DNA of 64,000 nucleotides from JBEBVQ01 sp964527735 (GTDB taxonomy: Bacteria > Bacteroidota > Bacteroidia > Chitinophagales > Chitinophagaceae). Shown piece after piece: positions 16,938 through 25,965 of the stretch (its first letter is position 1; every line of letters starts with the position of its first letter). The stretch spans positions 62,001-126,000 of the forward strand of contig CAZGPG010000005.1 in NCBI GenBank assembly GCA_964527735.1, read 5' to 3'. The notes below the pieces were generated by a model. It had not been told where the DNA came from and did not search any database. It saw only the letters and a list, made by a program, of their open reading frames with translations. The position numbers and the translations under genes were made by a program.

Positions 16938-17054
16938 ATCGAATTTTGGTGGTTAATGAGGTTGGGCATTCTTTCAGGTGATGGAGGATCGGTGTCCGCC
17001 ACCTGATTTTTTGGGACGCCGTAGCCGCCACAGTGCATTATACCGGATCTCCTG

Positions 17055-18950
17055 CTACTTGCTGCCGGGAAACACCACTTTGTCGATGGATCCCTGCGCC
17101 ATCGGGTGGTAGTTATCCCGGAATGCCTGGTAGAGACTGTCAGCCATTTCCTGCTTTCCCCGTTCGATCATTTCGCGGTACAGCGGTTCAAGGAATTTCC
17201 GGCGGCCTACCTTGCTCAGGAATGTTTCCATAGCAGTGAAGGCGGGTGTGTAATCAGCAGCTACGGACATGGTGTACCATTGGCAGGCTATTTCACTATT
17301 GCCCGTATTGGTAAATCCATACGCTTTGTCGAGCGCTTCCATTTGTGCAAAAGAAAGCGGTGTGGGCATCTTGCGGAGGAAATGCAGCCATTCGTGGGTA
17401 GACCAGTTTTTGGTATTAAGCGTTCCCGGGTCTGCGCTCCCTTCAACAAAAAGCCGGCGCTGCATATTTACGGTTCCGAAACGCGCTTTGTCTGCCCGCG
17501 GGGCATTAGCAGGTATGCCCGGGCCGTACACCCAGCTCTGGATGTTTAATAGTTTTCTCAGATGCCCGTCTCCTTTGATCAGGTGCTTTTCCATATATGC
17601 CAGAAATTCTTCCGTGGTAATGGTTTTAAAGGCATACTCGTTGAAATACTGCCTGAGAAAGTCATCGAATCGCTCCCGGCCCACATTGCGTTCGATCAGC
17701 CAGAGGAACAGCGCTCCTTTTTCGTAAGGGATATCCGACAATCCTTCGTCGGGATCCATGCCCGCCAGGTCTTGCTTGAGCCAGGTGCTGCGGTGCTGCG
17801 GCCCTTTCCGTGCGATCTCCGCTTCCAGATCCTGGTAGCCGAGCTCCCAGAGCATATCTACATAGCTTTTGTCTGTCATGGCTTCTGTGATCCGCCGTTC
17901 GAAGTATACAGTGAAGCCTTCATTCATCCAGATGTCCTCCCAGGTAGCATTGGTGACGAGATTTCCGCTCCAGCTATGTGCCAGCTCGTGTGCGATCAGG
18001 TTGACCAGTGAGCGGTCGCCGGCGATGATGGTTGGTGTGGCAAATGTAAGCCGCGGGTTTTCCATCCCACCTATCGGAAAGCTTGGCGGAAGTACCAGCA
18101 CATCGTACCTCCCCCAACGGTAGGGACCATACAACGCTTCTGCTGTTTCTACCATTTTGCCGATGGAGGACAGTTCATAATACGCTTTGTCGAGCATGGA
18201 GGGCTCGGCATATACACCGGTGCGCTCATTAACGGCCCGGAAGCTGATATCGCCCACTGCCAGCGCCATAAGGTATGCCGGTATCGGGATGTCCATTTTA
18301 AAATTATACACCCCGTCTTCATTTTTTTGCTGTGGGTTTGCCGCGCTCATGAGCACAGCAAACCCCTTTGGAGCGCTTATCCGTGCCGTATAGGTATAGC
18401 GGAAGCCGGGGCCGTCGGCGCATGGAAGCCAGGTACGCGCGTATATTGATTGAGATTGGGTATAGAGGAACGGATATTTTTTATCAGCCGTTTGGTGTGG
18501 CTCCAGCCATTTCAATGCTGCCGCATCGGGACCGGTGGCATAGTGTATGGTCACCGTTTGGGTTTCGGGTGTTATCGGGATGTGCAGTGCAGTGCCGAGT
18601 ATGGAATCGGTAGGGCCGGTTGTAAATGAAACTCTTTTATCATCAGCGGTTACGCGGTCTATGATAAGCCCGTCTGTGTCCAGCTTCAGCTCTTTCAGTT
18701 CATAGGGGTTTTCAATCTGCCAGGTGGCGCTCCCGCGGAGCTGTTTTTTCCTGAAGTCTACAGCCAGGTTCAGGTCCAGGTGTTTGAGCAAAACACTGTC
18801 GGCATTGGACTGGGTATGAGGGTCTCTGGTCGTTACGACTGTGTCGAGTGTGGATGCAGATGTTTCAGGCTGCCTGGAGCTGCCGTCGCAGGCCTGGAGT
18901 ATGATTATTGTAATTAAGGTAAAAAAAGTGTAATAATGACTGATCTTCAT
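17055..18950 (-). CDS. M1 family metallo-aminopeptidase, lipoprotein
   Basis: A 631-residue zinc peptidase. The N-terminal signal ends ITIIILQACDGSS, with a lipobox LQAC, so the enzyme is probably lipid-anchored outside the cytoplasm. The exopeptidase motif GGMENPRLTFATP and the zinc site HELAHSWSGNLV, with the third ligand in WMNEGFTVYFERRI (HExxH-18-E), identify M1. The C-terminal alpha-helical part resembles leukotriene-A4 hydrolase/aminopeptidase B (MQRRLFVEGSADPGTLNTKN region). It hydrolyses N-terminal residues from peptides. It lies 117 bp upstream of the helicase gene on the same strand. Confidence 0.94.
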   Translation of the reverse strand: MKISHYYTFFTLITIIILQACDGSSRQPETSASTLDTVVTTRDPHTQSNADSVLLKHLDLNLAVDFRKKQLRGSATWQIENPYELKELKLDTDGLIIDRVTADDKRVSFTTGPTDSILGTALHIPITPETQTVTIHYATGPDAAALKWLEPHQTADKKYPFLYTQSQSIYARTWLPCADGPGFRYTYTARISAPKGFAVLMSAANPQQKNEDGVYNFKMDIPIPAYLMALAVGDISFRAVNERTGVYAEPSMLDKAYYELSSIGKMVETAEALYGPYRWGRYDVLVLPPSFPIGGMENPRLTFATPTIIAGDRSLVNLIAHELAHSWSGNLVTNATWEDIWMNEGFTVYFERRITEAMTDKSYVDMLWELGYQDLEAEIARKGPQHRSTWLKQDLAGMDPDEGLSDIPYEKGALFLWLIERNVGRERFDDFLRQYFNEYAFKTITTEEFLAYMEKHLIKGDGHLRKLLNIQSWVYGPGIPANAPRADKARFGTVNMQRRLFVEGSADPGTLNTKNWSTHEWLHFLRKMPTPLSFAQMEALDKAYGFTNTGNSEIACQWYTMSVAADYTPAFTAMETFLSKVGRRKFLEPLYREMIERGKQEMADSLYQAFRDNYHPMAQGSIDKVVFPGSK

Positions 18951-19059
18951 CTGTTTTATGCGTGTTTTATGCTGCGGATCTCTTGGTGGTATTTATTTCT
19001 ATATGGGTTGCCTAAGTTACGGTGAATATAGGGAAAATTCCCGTCTGTTTACCGGCTTG

Positions 19060-19578
19060 TTATACGAGTATGGCAAACTGTTCGGGATGAGCCGATATAT
19101 ATCCGGTTATTTTCTTCATCGTCTCGGAATGCAGCGCGGAGAATTTCTCGTCCAGAATTTCAAATTCTTTAAACTCCTGGTACAATGCGGCAAACTCGTC
19201 TACCGAGGTTTCCCGGTCGAGCGCTTCCTGATTCAGAACATATACTTTCAGCACATCGTCGAGCACGGGGATCATTTCCTGGTCCCGGGTGGTGTGCTCC
19301 AATCCTTCAATTGCCGGCAGCAGCAGGCTGATATACTTGTTCTGGATAAGCTGCAGGAATCCGCCCTGCAATACCTGACTTTGTATATAGTCGTATGCCA
19401 GGAGCATTTGTTGTGCAGGCGACAGTTCATCCATAAACTTGAAGTCTTGCCGGCGGTACAACTCTTCATGAAGTGGTTGTGTCACCAGATCAAATAATCC
19501 ATCCTGATCCTGAGTGTCGACCAGTTGCGTCCATAAAGTTTTTGTGATTTTCGGTAAAAAAGTACTCCCCATCTTCAA
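19060..19578 (-). CDS. DMP19-like (DUF4375) protein
   Basis: A 172-residue, mostly helical soluble protein. The stretch LAYDYIQSQVLQGGFLQLIQNKY matches the DMP19/DUF4375 signature (SQVxxGGFxQ followed by N and an aromatic residue). Acidic helices follow (PVLDDVLKVYVLNQ, FAALYQEFKEFEILDEKF). DMP19 of Neisseria is described as a DNA mimic, but the broader domain is of unknown function and I would not carry the role over. No signal peptide. Isolated between the M1 peptidase and a two-component pair. Confidence 0.8.
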   Translation of the reverse strand: MKMGSTFLPKITKTLWTQLVDTQDQDGLFDLVTQPLHEELYRRQDFKFMDELSPAQQMLLAYDYIQSQVLQGGFLQLIQNKYISLLLPAIEGLEHTTRDQEMIPVLDDVLKVYVLNQEALDRETSVDEFAALYQEFKEFEILDEKFSALHSETMKKITGYISAHPEQFAILV

Positions 19579-19730
19579 AGGTAACGGCTATTTCTCTTTT
19601 TTTCGTTGTTTAAAAAGGAATTTACAATGCTTGTTTAGCAGAGTAGCGGTGCTGTGGCTCTAAGTCCGTTTTGATGTACCACGAATAAATATTCGAGGAG
19701 CATCAAAAAATAATGTGCCCCCGGCAGGTG

Positions 19731-20369
19731 TCATTTCACCAGTCCCATTGTCATTGCTTTTTTGACCAGTATGGCCGTGTTGCTGCAATCGAGCTTGAGC
19801 AGGATGTTATAGCGATAGTATTCTACGGTTTTGAAACTGATAAACAGTTTCGCGGCGATCTCTTGTCCTGTCAAGCCGTCGGCGATCAGCTGCAGGATTT
19901 CTTTTTCCCGGGGAGTGAGCGTGGTTTTAAGGGTCGCCATCCGTTTTACGCCCGACTCAAAGTCGCGCAGTTCCTCCCGGAGAGATTCTTCTATAAAAGT
20001 GCCGCCCTGGTAGATCGTTTCAATGGCATGGATCAACGTGGCCTCTTCAGTTGTTTTGAGCAGATAGCCTTTGGCTCCGTTGGCGATCATGCTGTTGACA
20101 TGCAATACACTGTTGAAGTTCGTGAGCGCTATGATCCCGATGGCGGGATATTTTTTCAGTATCAGATGAGTCAGCTCGTCTCCCGGCTTGTCTGGCAGCT
20201 GGATGTCGAGCAGTAATATATCGGGAGCATGTTCCTGCAACCCCTGCAGTAATGCGGCGCCGGTGGTATATGTGCCGGTGACGGATATATAGCTATACCC
20301 GGCCAGCATATTTCTCAGGCCATTGATCACTACCGGATGATCATCGGTTATGGCAACTTTAATGTTCAT
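19731..20369 (-). CDS. Response regulator, NarL/LuxR family, paired with the TPR histidine kinase
   Basis: A 212-residue transcription factor. The receiver has AITDDHPVV, phospho-acceptor Asp55 in ILLLDIQLPDKPGDE and Lys in GYLLKTTEE. The LuxR helix-turn-helix is LTPREKEILQLIADGLTGQEIAAKL with FKTVEYYRYNILLKL. The normal switch residue Thr appears as ALTNFN. Its ATG overlaps the kinase stop by 4 bp (20366-20369), so the two are translationally coupled and form one two-component system. Target genes are not visible from sequence. Confidence 0.96.
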   Translation of the reverse strand: MNIKVAITDDHPVVINGLRNMLAGYSYISVTGTYTTGAALLQGLQEHAPDILLLDIQLPDKPGDELTHLILKKYPAIGIIALTNFNSVLHVNSMIANGAKGYLLKTTEEATLIHAIETIYQGGTFIEESLREELRDFESGVKRMATLKTTLTPREKEILQLIADGLTGQEIAAKLFISFKTVEYYRYNILLKLDCSNTAILVKKAMTMGLVK

Positions 20370-22402
20370 GCAATGTTTTTTTCAAACAGGGAGCAATTCA
20401 GTTCAATATATATTACCGTGCCGGATCCTTCAGCCGAATCAATCAACATTTCTCCCTGCACGGATTCGATGCGGGAAGCAAGTTGCCGTAACCCTAAGCC
20501 GTTTGCTGTTTCTGTACTGCGAAACCCTATGCCGTTATCTTCTACGACAATGTTGAGCCGCTGATCCTGTTTCCTTATCTGTATTACAGCGTGGTCGGCC
20601 TGTGCGTGTTTGATAATATTCTGGATCATTTCCTGGATGATACGGTATAGCAGCAGGGTAAAAGACTCGCTCAGCTCATTAATGTTTCCATACATCTGCA
20701 GATCAGTCCGTAACTGGCCGGATTTGTTGATCTGCTCGCAATATAACATTAAAGCGTTGGAAAGACCATAACGTGTTAATACATCCGGCATAAGGTTATG
20801 AGCGGTATTGCGTACATCTGTTGCGGTATTGCCGATCATATCCATGATCTCCTGCAGCGGACCGATCTCCATAAGAACAGGATAATCTTTTGTTACGGCT
20901 GTAAAGTTCATCTTGATTGCAGCAAGCTGGCTGCCGATGCCATCGTGCAGCTCGCGTGCCAGCCGTGTTCTTTCTTTTTCTTCCCCCAGCATGATCGCTT
21001 TCAGCTGAGATATTTCCTGCTCCCGCTGGAGGGCGCGTATCTTTTCCACCTGCAGGTTTTGTCTGTTCCGGTTATTCCGGATCAGCGTGATCAGCAGAAT
21101 GCTCAATACAATAACGCCCGTTGCGGTTACGGCGATCCAGATGTTCTTTTTTTCGATCCGGTTCTCCTGGCGGGTGATCATCAGCTTTTTCTCAAGTATT
21201 TCCTTATCCTTTTGAGTCGTTCTGTATTTGAGATCAAGTTGGTAAATATTTGTTTTCACCTGCTGGCTACCCAGACTGTCTTTCAGTTGGGTGTACAGTT
21301 TGTGATGGTGGTAGGCATTGGCAAAATTACCGGTGTGCTCGTAAAGGTTTGCCAGTATCCGGTGCAGGGTGATGATGTTGGTATTCAGGTTAAATGACCG
21401 GGCATTTGTCAGCGCCTGCTGTAATATTTCCTCCGCATGGGGATAATCCTTCATCTGGTAGTAGGCCTGCCCCAATGAAGACAGGGTGGTGACCCTGTAG
21501 TAGGGATTAATACTGCCTTCTATGGAAAGCGCTTCTTGCAGATAAGGTAATGATTTTTCGGGCATATCCTGGCTTATAAATATATCGCCGAGGTTATTCA
21601 GCACCCCGTATTGTATTTTCAGGAGATTATGTTTCCGTGCTATTTTCAGTGCGGCATTAAAACACGACCGGCTCCTTTCCCAGTCTTTATGCTGCAGATA
21701 GATCACTCCTTTGTTGCCCAATATCGTTGCCGTGAGGTTATGGCTGTTTTCTGACCGGGATATTTTCTCTCCGAGATCCAGGTAATACAATGCCTTGGAG
21801 TTACTGCCTTCTTCTCTTTCCAGGTGACTGAGCGCCATACCTATGTTGTTATAGGTACCCCCCAGGTTGATCCGGTTATATCTCGACGGATATTTTTTTG
21901 CAATCTTTTCTGCATGGTAGAGATAATGAAGTCCCTGCTCGTATGCGCCTTTATAGACCAATGTTCTGCCGATGTCGTTGTAGATCACAGATAACTCCTG
22001 CAGTCCTTTTGCCGACTGGGGTGCATACAATAAGGCTTCACGAAGATAAACCAGTGCATGGTCGTAGTGTCCCATATTGATCCGGAGATCTCCAAGCTTC
22101 GCAAGAGATAGGGTAATGCCATAGGTGTAGCCAATCCTTTTACTTTGTTCCAATGCATTGTTCAGGTAAAAAACAGCGCTGTCCGGTGCGGTAATGAGCA
22201 ATGATATACCTGTGCGTATGTTGCGTCTCACCTCCGCAGTGTCATAGGGAGTCTGATATGAATAATCGCGTTGATCTGCTTTCCGGTATTCCGGGTTCTG
22301 TTGTCCCCGGACCGGAATGCACAAAGCCATAAAAATACACACCAGCCACCATGAGTATAGTGTGCGGAATTGATTTTCATGATATGTGTAGTAGCCGGTC
22401 AT
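20366..22402 (-). CDS. Sensor histidine kinase with N-terminal TPR repeats (HisKA_3/NarX type)
   Basis: A 678-residue protein. An N-terminal signal/anchor (YSWWLVCIFMALCIPVRGQ) is followed by about seven tetratricopeptide repeats in a periplasmic part (for example GITLSLAKLGDLRINMGHYDHAL). A single membrane helix (IWIAVTATGVIVLSILLITLI, near 425) and a short coiled coil come next. The HisKA_3 helix EKERTRLARELHDGIGSQ carries the phosphorylated His. The ATPase domain has VVEDNGIGFRS and GLGLRQLASRI. This layout is common in Bacteroidota, where TPRs replace a ligand-binding sensor. It is coupled to the regulator downstream. Confidence 0.95.
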   Translation of the reverse strand: MTGYYTYHENQFRTLYSWWLVCIFMALCIPVRGQQNPEYRKADQRDYSYQTPYDTAEVRRNIRTGISLLITAPDSAVFYLNNALEQSKRIGYTYGITLSLAKLGDLRINMGHYDHALVYLREALLYAPQSAKGLQELSVIYNDIGRTLVYKGAYEQGLHYLYHAEKIAKKYPSRYNRINLGGTYNNIGMALSHLEREEGSNSKALYYLDLGEKISRSENSHNLTATILGNKGVIYLQHKDWERSRSCFNAALKIARKHNLLKIQYGVLNNLGDIFISQDMPEKSLPYLQEALSIEGSINPYYRVTTLSSLGQAYYQMKDYPHAEEILQQALTNARSFNLNTNIITLHRILANLYEHTGNFANAYHHHKLYTQLKDSLGSQQVKTNIYQLDLKYRTTQKDKEILEKKLMITRQENRIEKKNIWIAVTATGVIVLSILLITLIRNNRNRQNLQVEKIRALQREQEISQLKAIMLGEEKERTRLARELHDGIGSQLAAIKMNFTAVTKDYPVLMEIGPLQEIMDMIGNTATDVRNTAHNLMPDVLTRYGLSNALMLYCEQINKSGQLRTDLQMYGNINELSESFTLLLYRIIQEMIQNIIKHAQADHAVIQIRKQDQRLNIVVEDNGIGFRSTETANGLGLRQLASRIESVQGEMLIDSAEGSGTVIYIELNCSLFEKNIA

Positions 22403-22628
22403 CTCTGTGTGTATATGCGCAAATATATTTTTTTGATCGCAGGATTTTTCTATTGAGGCGATTCAATATGCCGTTATAATAATGCTTACTTCCCCGGACC
22501 GGGATATTTTTTGCATAACAAAAATAACTATCGGTGAATTCCCCGGGAAGATTATAAATGTACGGAAATAGCTTTGTTAACAACTTTTTAGGACAGGCAT
22601 AATTTTTATCTGCGCTATCATAAACCCT

Positions 22629-25600
22629 ATGACTTTATTCAGGAACATGTTCAGTAATCACAATGTTGCACTATTCCGTGTAAAAATTTATTTACGGTGT
22701 ATTGCCGGTGTGTTTGTGCTGCTGATGAGCATGAATATTGCCCGTGCGGTAACCGTAACCGGAGCAGACATCCGGGTAGATTATATCGGCACTGCCGGCC
22801 CTACGGATCTTACATATCGTGTTTTCGTCACCATATATACGCAATGCGATGCAAGTGGTTCGATCGCGCTCAAGCCTAATATAGAAATAGATGTGTCTTC
22901 CACGAAGCATGGTATTAATATGAAAATCCCGCTGGCCCGGATGTTACTCACCGGGCAGGATACGCTTAGTCCGCTGTGTCCTTCCGGTACAATCAGGAAT
23001 TCCTGTTTCGATATCAATAATGTGAGCCAATGGCCTGGCTATATCCGGAATACTTATACAACCGTGATATCACTGCCGATACAGTCGGATGACTGGGTAT
23101 TTTATTACTGGCATCCGGGGAACGGCCGCGGATTTACATCCCAAAATCTCTGCGACGCAATGGTGATGCATGTGGCGGCAGTTTGCGAGTTCAATAACCT
23201 TGACCGGTATGATAATAGTTCTCCGCGCTTTACGGCCAACCCGTTTACCTATCTGAGAGTCGGTGTGCCGCAGCAAATATATAACGGGGCTGCAGACCCC
23301 GATCTGGATTCCATTGTAGTGACACCATATTATTCCCTCGGCTGTCTTGTGTTTAATGGTGCGAACTGCCCCTCATGTGGCGGTTATTCCGAAGTGACGT
23401 ATGCCGCAGGCTTTACGGTCAATAATCCCATACCCACCTTCATGCCAAATACATACCATGTGGATCCTCAAACGGGTACTGCGTCATTCACAACACTGGG
23501 CGGCGGAAATTTTGCCTTTGGGTTCAAGCTGGAAGAATATGACCGCAGAACCGGCAAATTGCTGGGGTTTGTATTACGGGATATTGCGCTGCCGGTATTG
23601 AATTATACAGGCGGCGATTTCAGGATAGACAGCCTGCCCGCTAATGTGAACGGCGCCGTGGTAATACCGGCAGGTACAAACAATCTGGTCGTTTGCCCCG
23701 GCACACCGCTGACTTTTGATATAGGCTTACAGCCGGGCGCAGTGGGGAGTATCACTATGGACGCCGGCTATGCGACTGCACCCGGAGCTAATTTTACCGT
23801 AACAGGGAATGGTACGGCAAGTCCTGTTGGGAGCTTTTCGTGGACACCGGGCGTGAATGATGTCGGTGTACATGAAATACATATCACTGCTACCGAGTCT
23901 GCCTGCAGTAATCCGCAGTACCCGATGGATCATAAAAAGAAAACGGTGGTGATCGTAAAGGTAATACCGGGGATAGAGGCAGGGCCTGACCAGAACTATT
24001 GTGTGCTGGATGAGGATACAGTGATACTGGATGCGGGCAGGCTCCCGGGGGTGTCCTGGCAATGGACAAACTTTGATGGTACGCCTGCATCTTCGCTGGA
24101 GGAGCCGGATCGTTTTGCCACAAGGGCAATGCCGTCTGCAACGACTACTTATGTGGTTACTGCTACAGGATTACCGGCAAGCTGTAAAAGCCGGGATACC
24201 GTAACTGTACACGTAGATACCCTGAATTACCTGACGGTAACACCGCCAAGTCCTATTGTTCTGTGTGAGGATGAATTTATGGAGCTGGATGTTACCGCAT
24301 CCGGGCCGCCGCCATTTCAGAATTTTCCCTGCGATCTGACGGGCGATATGCCGGCCACCGCAGAGGTGGCGGCAGATATAGTGCCGCTTCGCGGAGTAGT
24401 GCAGGCCGGAGGTAATGCGCAAAGCACACCGTTCGGCGACCTGATCACGGCACGGCATCAGTACCTGATCCGGAAATCGGATATGCAGGCTGCCGGTATG
24501 CGATCCGGAATGCTTACCGGTATGACGCTGTTTGCTGCGGGAAATACAGCAGGCGTGTCTTACGGCAACCTGAAGATCCATCTCAAATGCACGCCGCTTA
24601 CAGCGCTTGATCCCACATCCTTTGAGCCCGGTACGATACCCGTTTATGCCGGTTCGGGCATGGTGTCTATACCAGCGTCAGGCCGCATCGACTTTGATTT
24701 TGATGCCTGGTACAATTGGGACTCCACACAAAACCTGATCGTGGAGATATGCTATACGAACAAGACAGGCGTTACCGGTATCCAGACAGAATTTTACCCG
24801 TCTATTTACACCAGCTGTGTTTATACCATGAATGCAGCCGGCAACAGTGTTTGCGGTGGCGGTGTAAGCAGCGCAGGGCCGGATGCGGTAAATGAATTAC
24901 CCCGGATCGAATTTCGCTATCACCCGGCGCCGGAAGCAGACTTTGCGTATGCATGGCTCCGGATGGAAGGGGACTATTTGTCTGATACCGCAGGTAAAAA
25001 TCCTTCAATAGACATCACCCAAAGAACAAAGTATTATGTGCATTCCCGTGGCCGCAGCGGTTGCCTGCTGCGCGATTCGCTGGATGTGTTTATCTCAGAC
25101 CGCTCATTTGCGATCCGCCCCGCGGATACAACTATCTGTGCAGGTGATACGGCCTTCCTGTATGTCACAGGCGGTTATTATCACCAATGGTATGAAGGAG
25201 ATTACCAGCATGCCGGCAGCCTCAGTTGTGCGGATTGCGCAAGCCCGGTTGCTATACCACAAGAAACAGCGGATTATACAGTTATTGTCCGTGACAGCTT
25301 CCGGTGTGCCGATACGCTTCATGCCCGTATCACGGTGCTCCCGGCTTCGAGTGTGCGCATACTGACAGAAGATACATTGATTCGCTACGGGCAGCGTGTA
25401 CAGCTTGAAGCTACGGGCGCTGAATTCTATTCCTGGGAGCCGCCGCTTTATCTTGATAATCCCGGTATTGCTAATCCCGTTGCATCACCGACCGAAGATA
25501 TTGTTTATACCATTACCGGCGCCAGCCATGTGCTGTGCAGCAGCAAAGATTCCGTGCGCATCCGTATCGACTATCGCGATCATATTATGGTGCCGTCAGC

Positions 25601-25853
25601 ATTTTCCCCGAACGGAGATGGAAAGAATGACGTGTTCAAGGTAGTGAATATGACGTTTCAGCAACTGGTGGAATTCCGTGTGTTTAACCGCTGGGGCGAA
25701 GAAGTGTACGCTGCCGCCGGAGGAAAAGCAGCATGGGATGGAACCTGGAACGGCGAGCAGCAGGAAGTAGGGACGTACCATTATATCATCCGGGTAGCAT
25801 ATCCCGATGGTTATTACGAAACATACCAGGGAGATGTGACGCTCGTCAGGTAA
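22629..25853 (+). CDS. Large secreted protein with gliding/CHU-type (T9SS type B) C-terminal domain
   Basis: A 1074-residue product. A signal peptide follows a basic N-terminus (hydrophobic CIAGVFVLLMSMNIARA; ATG 22647 is an alternative start). The body is made of beta-sandwich, Ig/PKD-like modules, including Cys-rich stretches such as CEDEFMELDVTASG and TICAGDTAFLYVTGG. The last 85 residues are the gliding-motility-associated domain: VPSAFSPNGDGKNDVF, FRVFNRWGEEVY, WDGTWNGEQQEVGTYHY. This is a T9SS type B sorting signal, so the protein should be exported through the outer membrane and attached to the surface. Adhesin function is likely but unproven. Confidence 0.93.
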   Translation: MTLFRNMFSNHNVALFRVKIYLRCIAGVFVLLMSMNIARAVTVTGADIRVDYIGTAGPTDLTYRVFVTIYTQCDASGSIALKPNIEIDVSSTKHGINMKIPLARMLLTGQDTLSPLCPSGTIRNSCFDINNVSQWPGYIRNTYTTVISLPIQSDDWVFYYWHPGNGRGFTSQNLCDAMVMHVAAVCEFNNLDRYDNSSPRFTANPFTYLRVGVPQQIYNGAADPDLDSIVVTPYYSLGCLVFNGANCPSCGGYSEVTYAAGFTVNNPIPTFMPNTYHVDPQTGTASFTTLGGGNFAFGFKLEEYDRRTGKLLGFVLRDIALPVLNYTGGDFRIDSLPANVNGAVVIPAGTNNLVVCPGTPLTFDIGLQPGAVGSITMDAGYATAPGANFTVTGNGTASPVGSFSWTPGVNDVGVHEIHITATESACSNPQYPMDHKKKTVVIVKVIPGIEAGPDQNYCVLDEDTVILDAGRLPGVSWQWTNFDGTPASSLEEPDRFATRAMPSATTTYVVTATGLPASCKSRDTVTVHVDTLNYLTVTPPSPIVLCEDEFMELDVTASGPPPFQNFPCDLTGDMPATAEVAADIVPLRGVVQAGGNAQSTPFGDLITARHQYLIRKSDMQAAGMRSGMLTGMTLFAAGNTAGVSYGNLKIHLKCTPLTALDPTSFEPGTIPVYAGSGMVSIPASGRIDFDFDAWYNWDSTQNLIVEICYTNKTGVTGIQTEFYPSIYTSCVYTMNAAGNSVCGGGVSSAGPDAVNELPRIEFRYHPAPEADFAYAWLRMEGDYLSDTAGKNPSIDITQRTKYYVHSRGRSGCLLRDSLDVFISDRSFAIRPADTTICAGDTAFLYVTGGYYHQWYEGDYQHAGSLSCADCASPVAIPQETADYTVIVRDSFRCADTLHARITVLPASSVRILTEDTLIRYGQRVQLEATGAEFYSWEPPLYLDNPGIANPVASPTEDIVYTITGASHVLCSSKDSVRIRIDYRDHIMVPSAFSPNGDGKNDVFKVVNMTFQQLVEFRVFNRWGEEVYAAAGGKAAWDGTWNGEQQEVGTYHYIIRVAYPDGYYETYQGDVTLVR

Positions 25854-25913
25854 GAAGCAAGGCAATAGTAATCAAGTGTATAAGCAGTAGCAACAAACAA
25901 ACAGAGATATTTT

Positions 25914-25943
25914 TAAATTTTCAAATTCCCAAATTTTCAAATT
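25914..25943. repeat. AT-rich short repeat (AAATTTTCAAATTCCC type)
   Basis: Two tandem units of AAATTTTCAAATTCCC/AAATTTTCAAATTAAA lie between the two large T9SS genes, just upstream of a strong Shine-Dalgarno. Same family as 10165-10195 and 41901-41958. Confidence 0.6.
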
Positions 25944-25952
25944 AAAATAAAC

Positions 25953-25958
25953 AGGAGG
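25953..25958 (+). promoter_or_regulatory. Strong Shine-Dalgarno deciding the start of the 1400-residue T9SS protein
   Basis: AGGAGG at 25953-25958 is unusually good for a Bacteroidota gene. It lies 1 nt from the ATG at 25960 but 7 nt from the in-frame ATG at 25966. The latter spacing is optimal and favours 25966. Confidence 0.65.
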
Positions 25959-25965
25959 TATGAAT

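Noticed and set aside
16965..17022. CAGGTG...CACCTGATTTTTT as a terminator
   Set aside because: The T-run is on the plus strand while both adjacent genes (M1 peptidase, helicase) are on the minus strand, and the loop is long.
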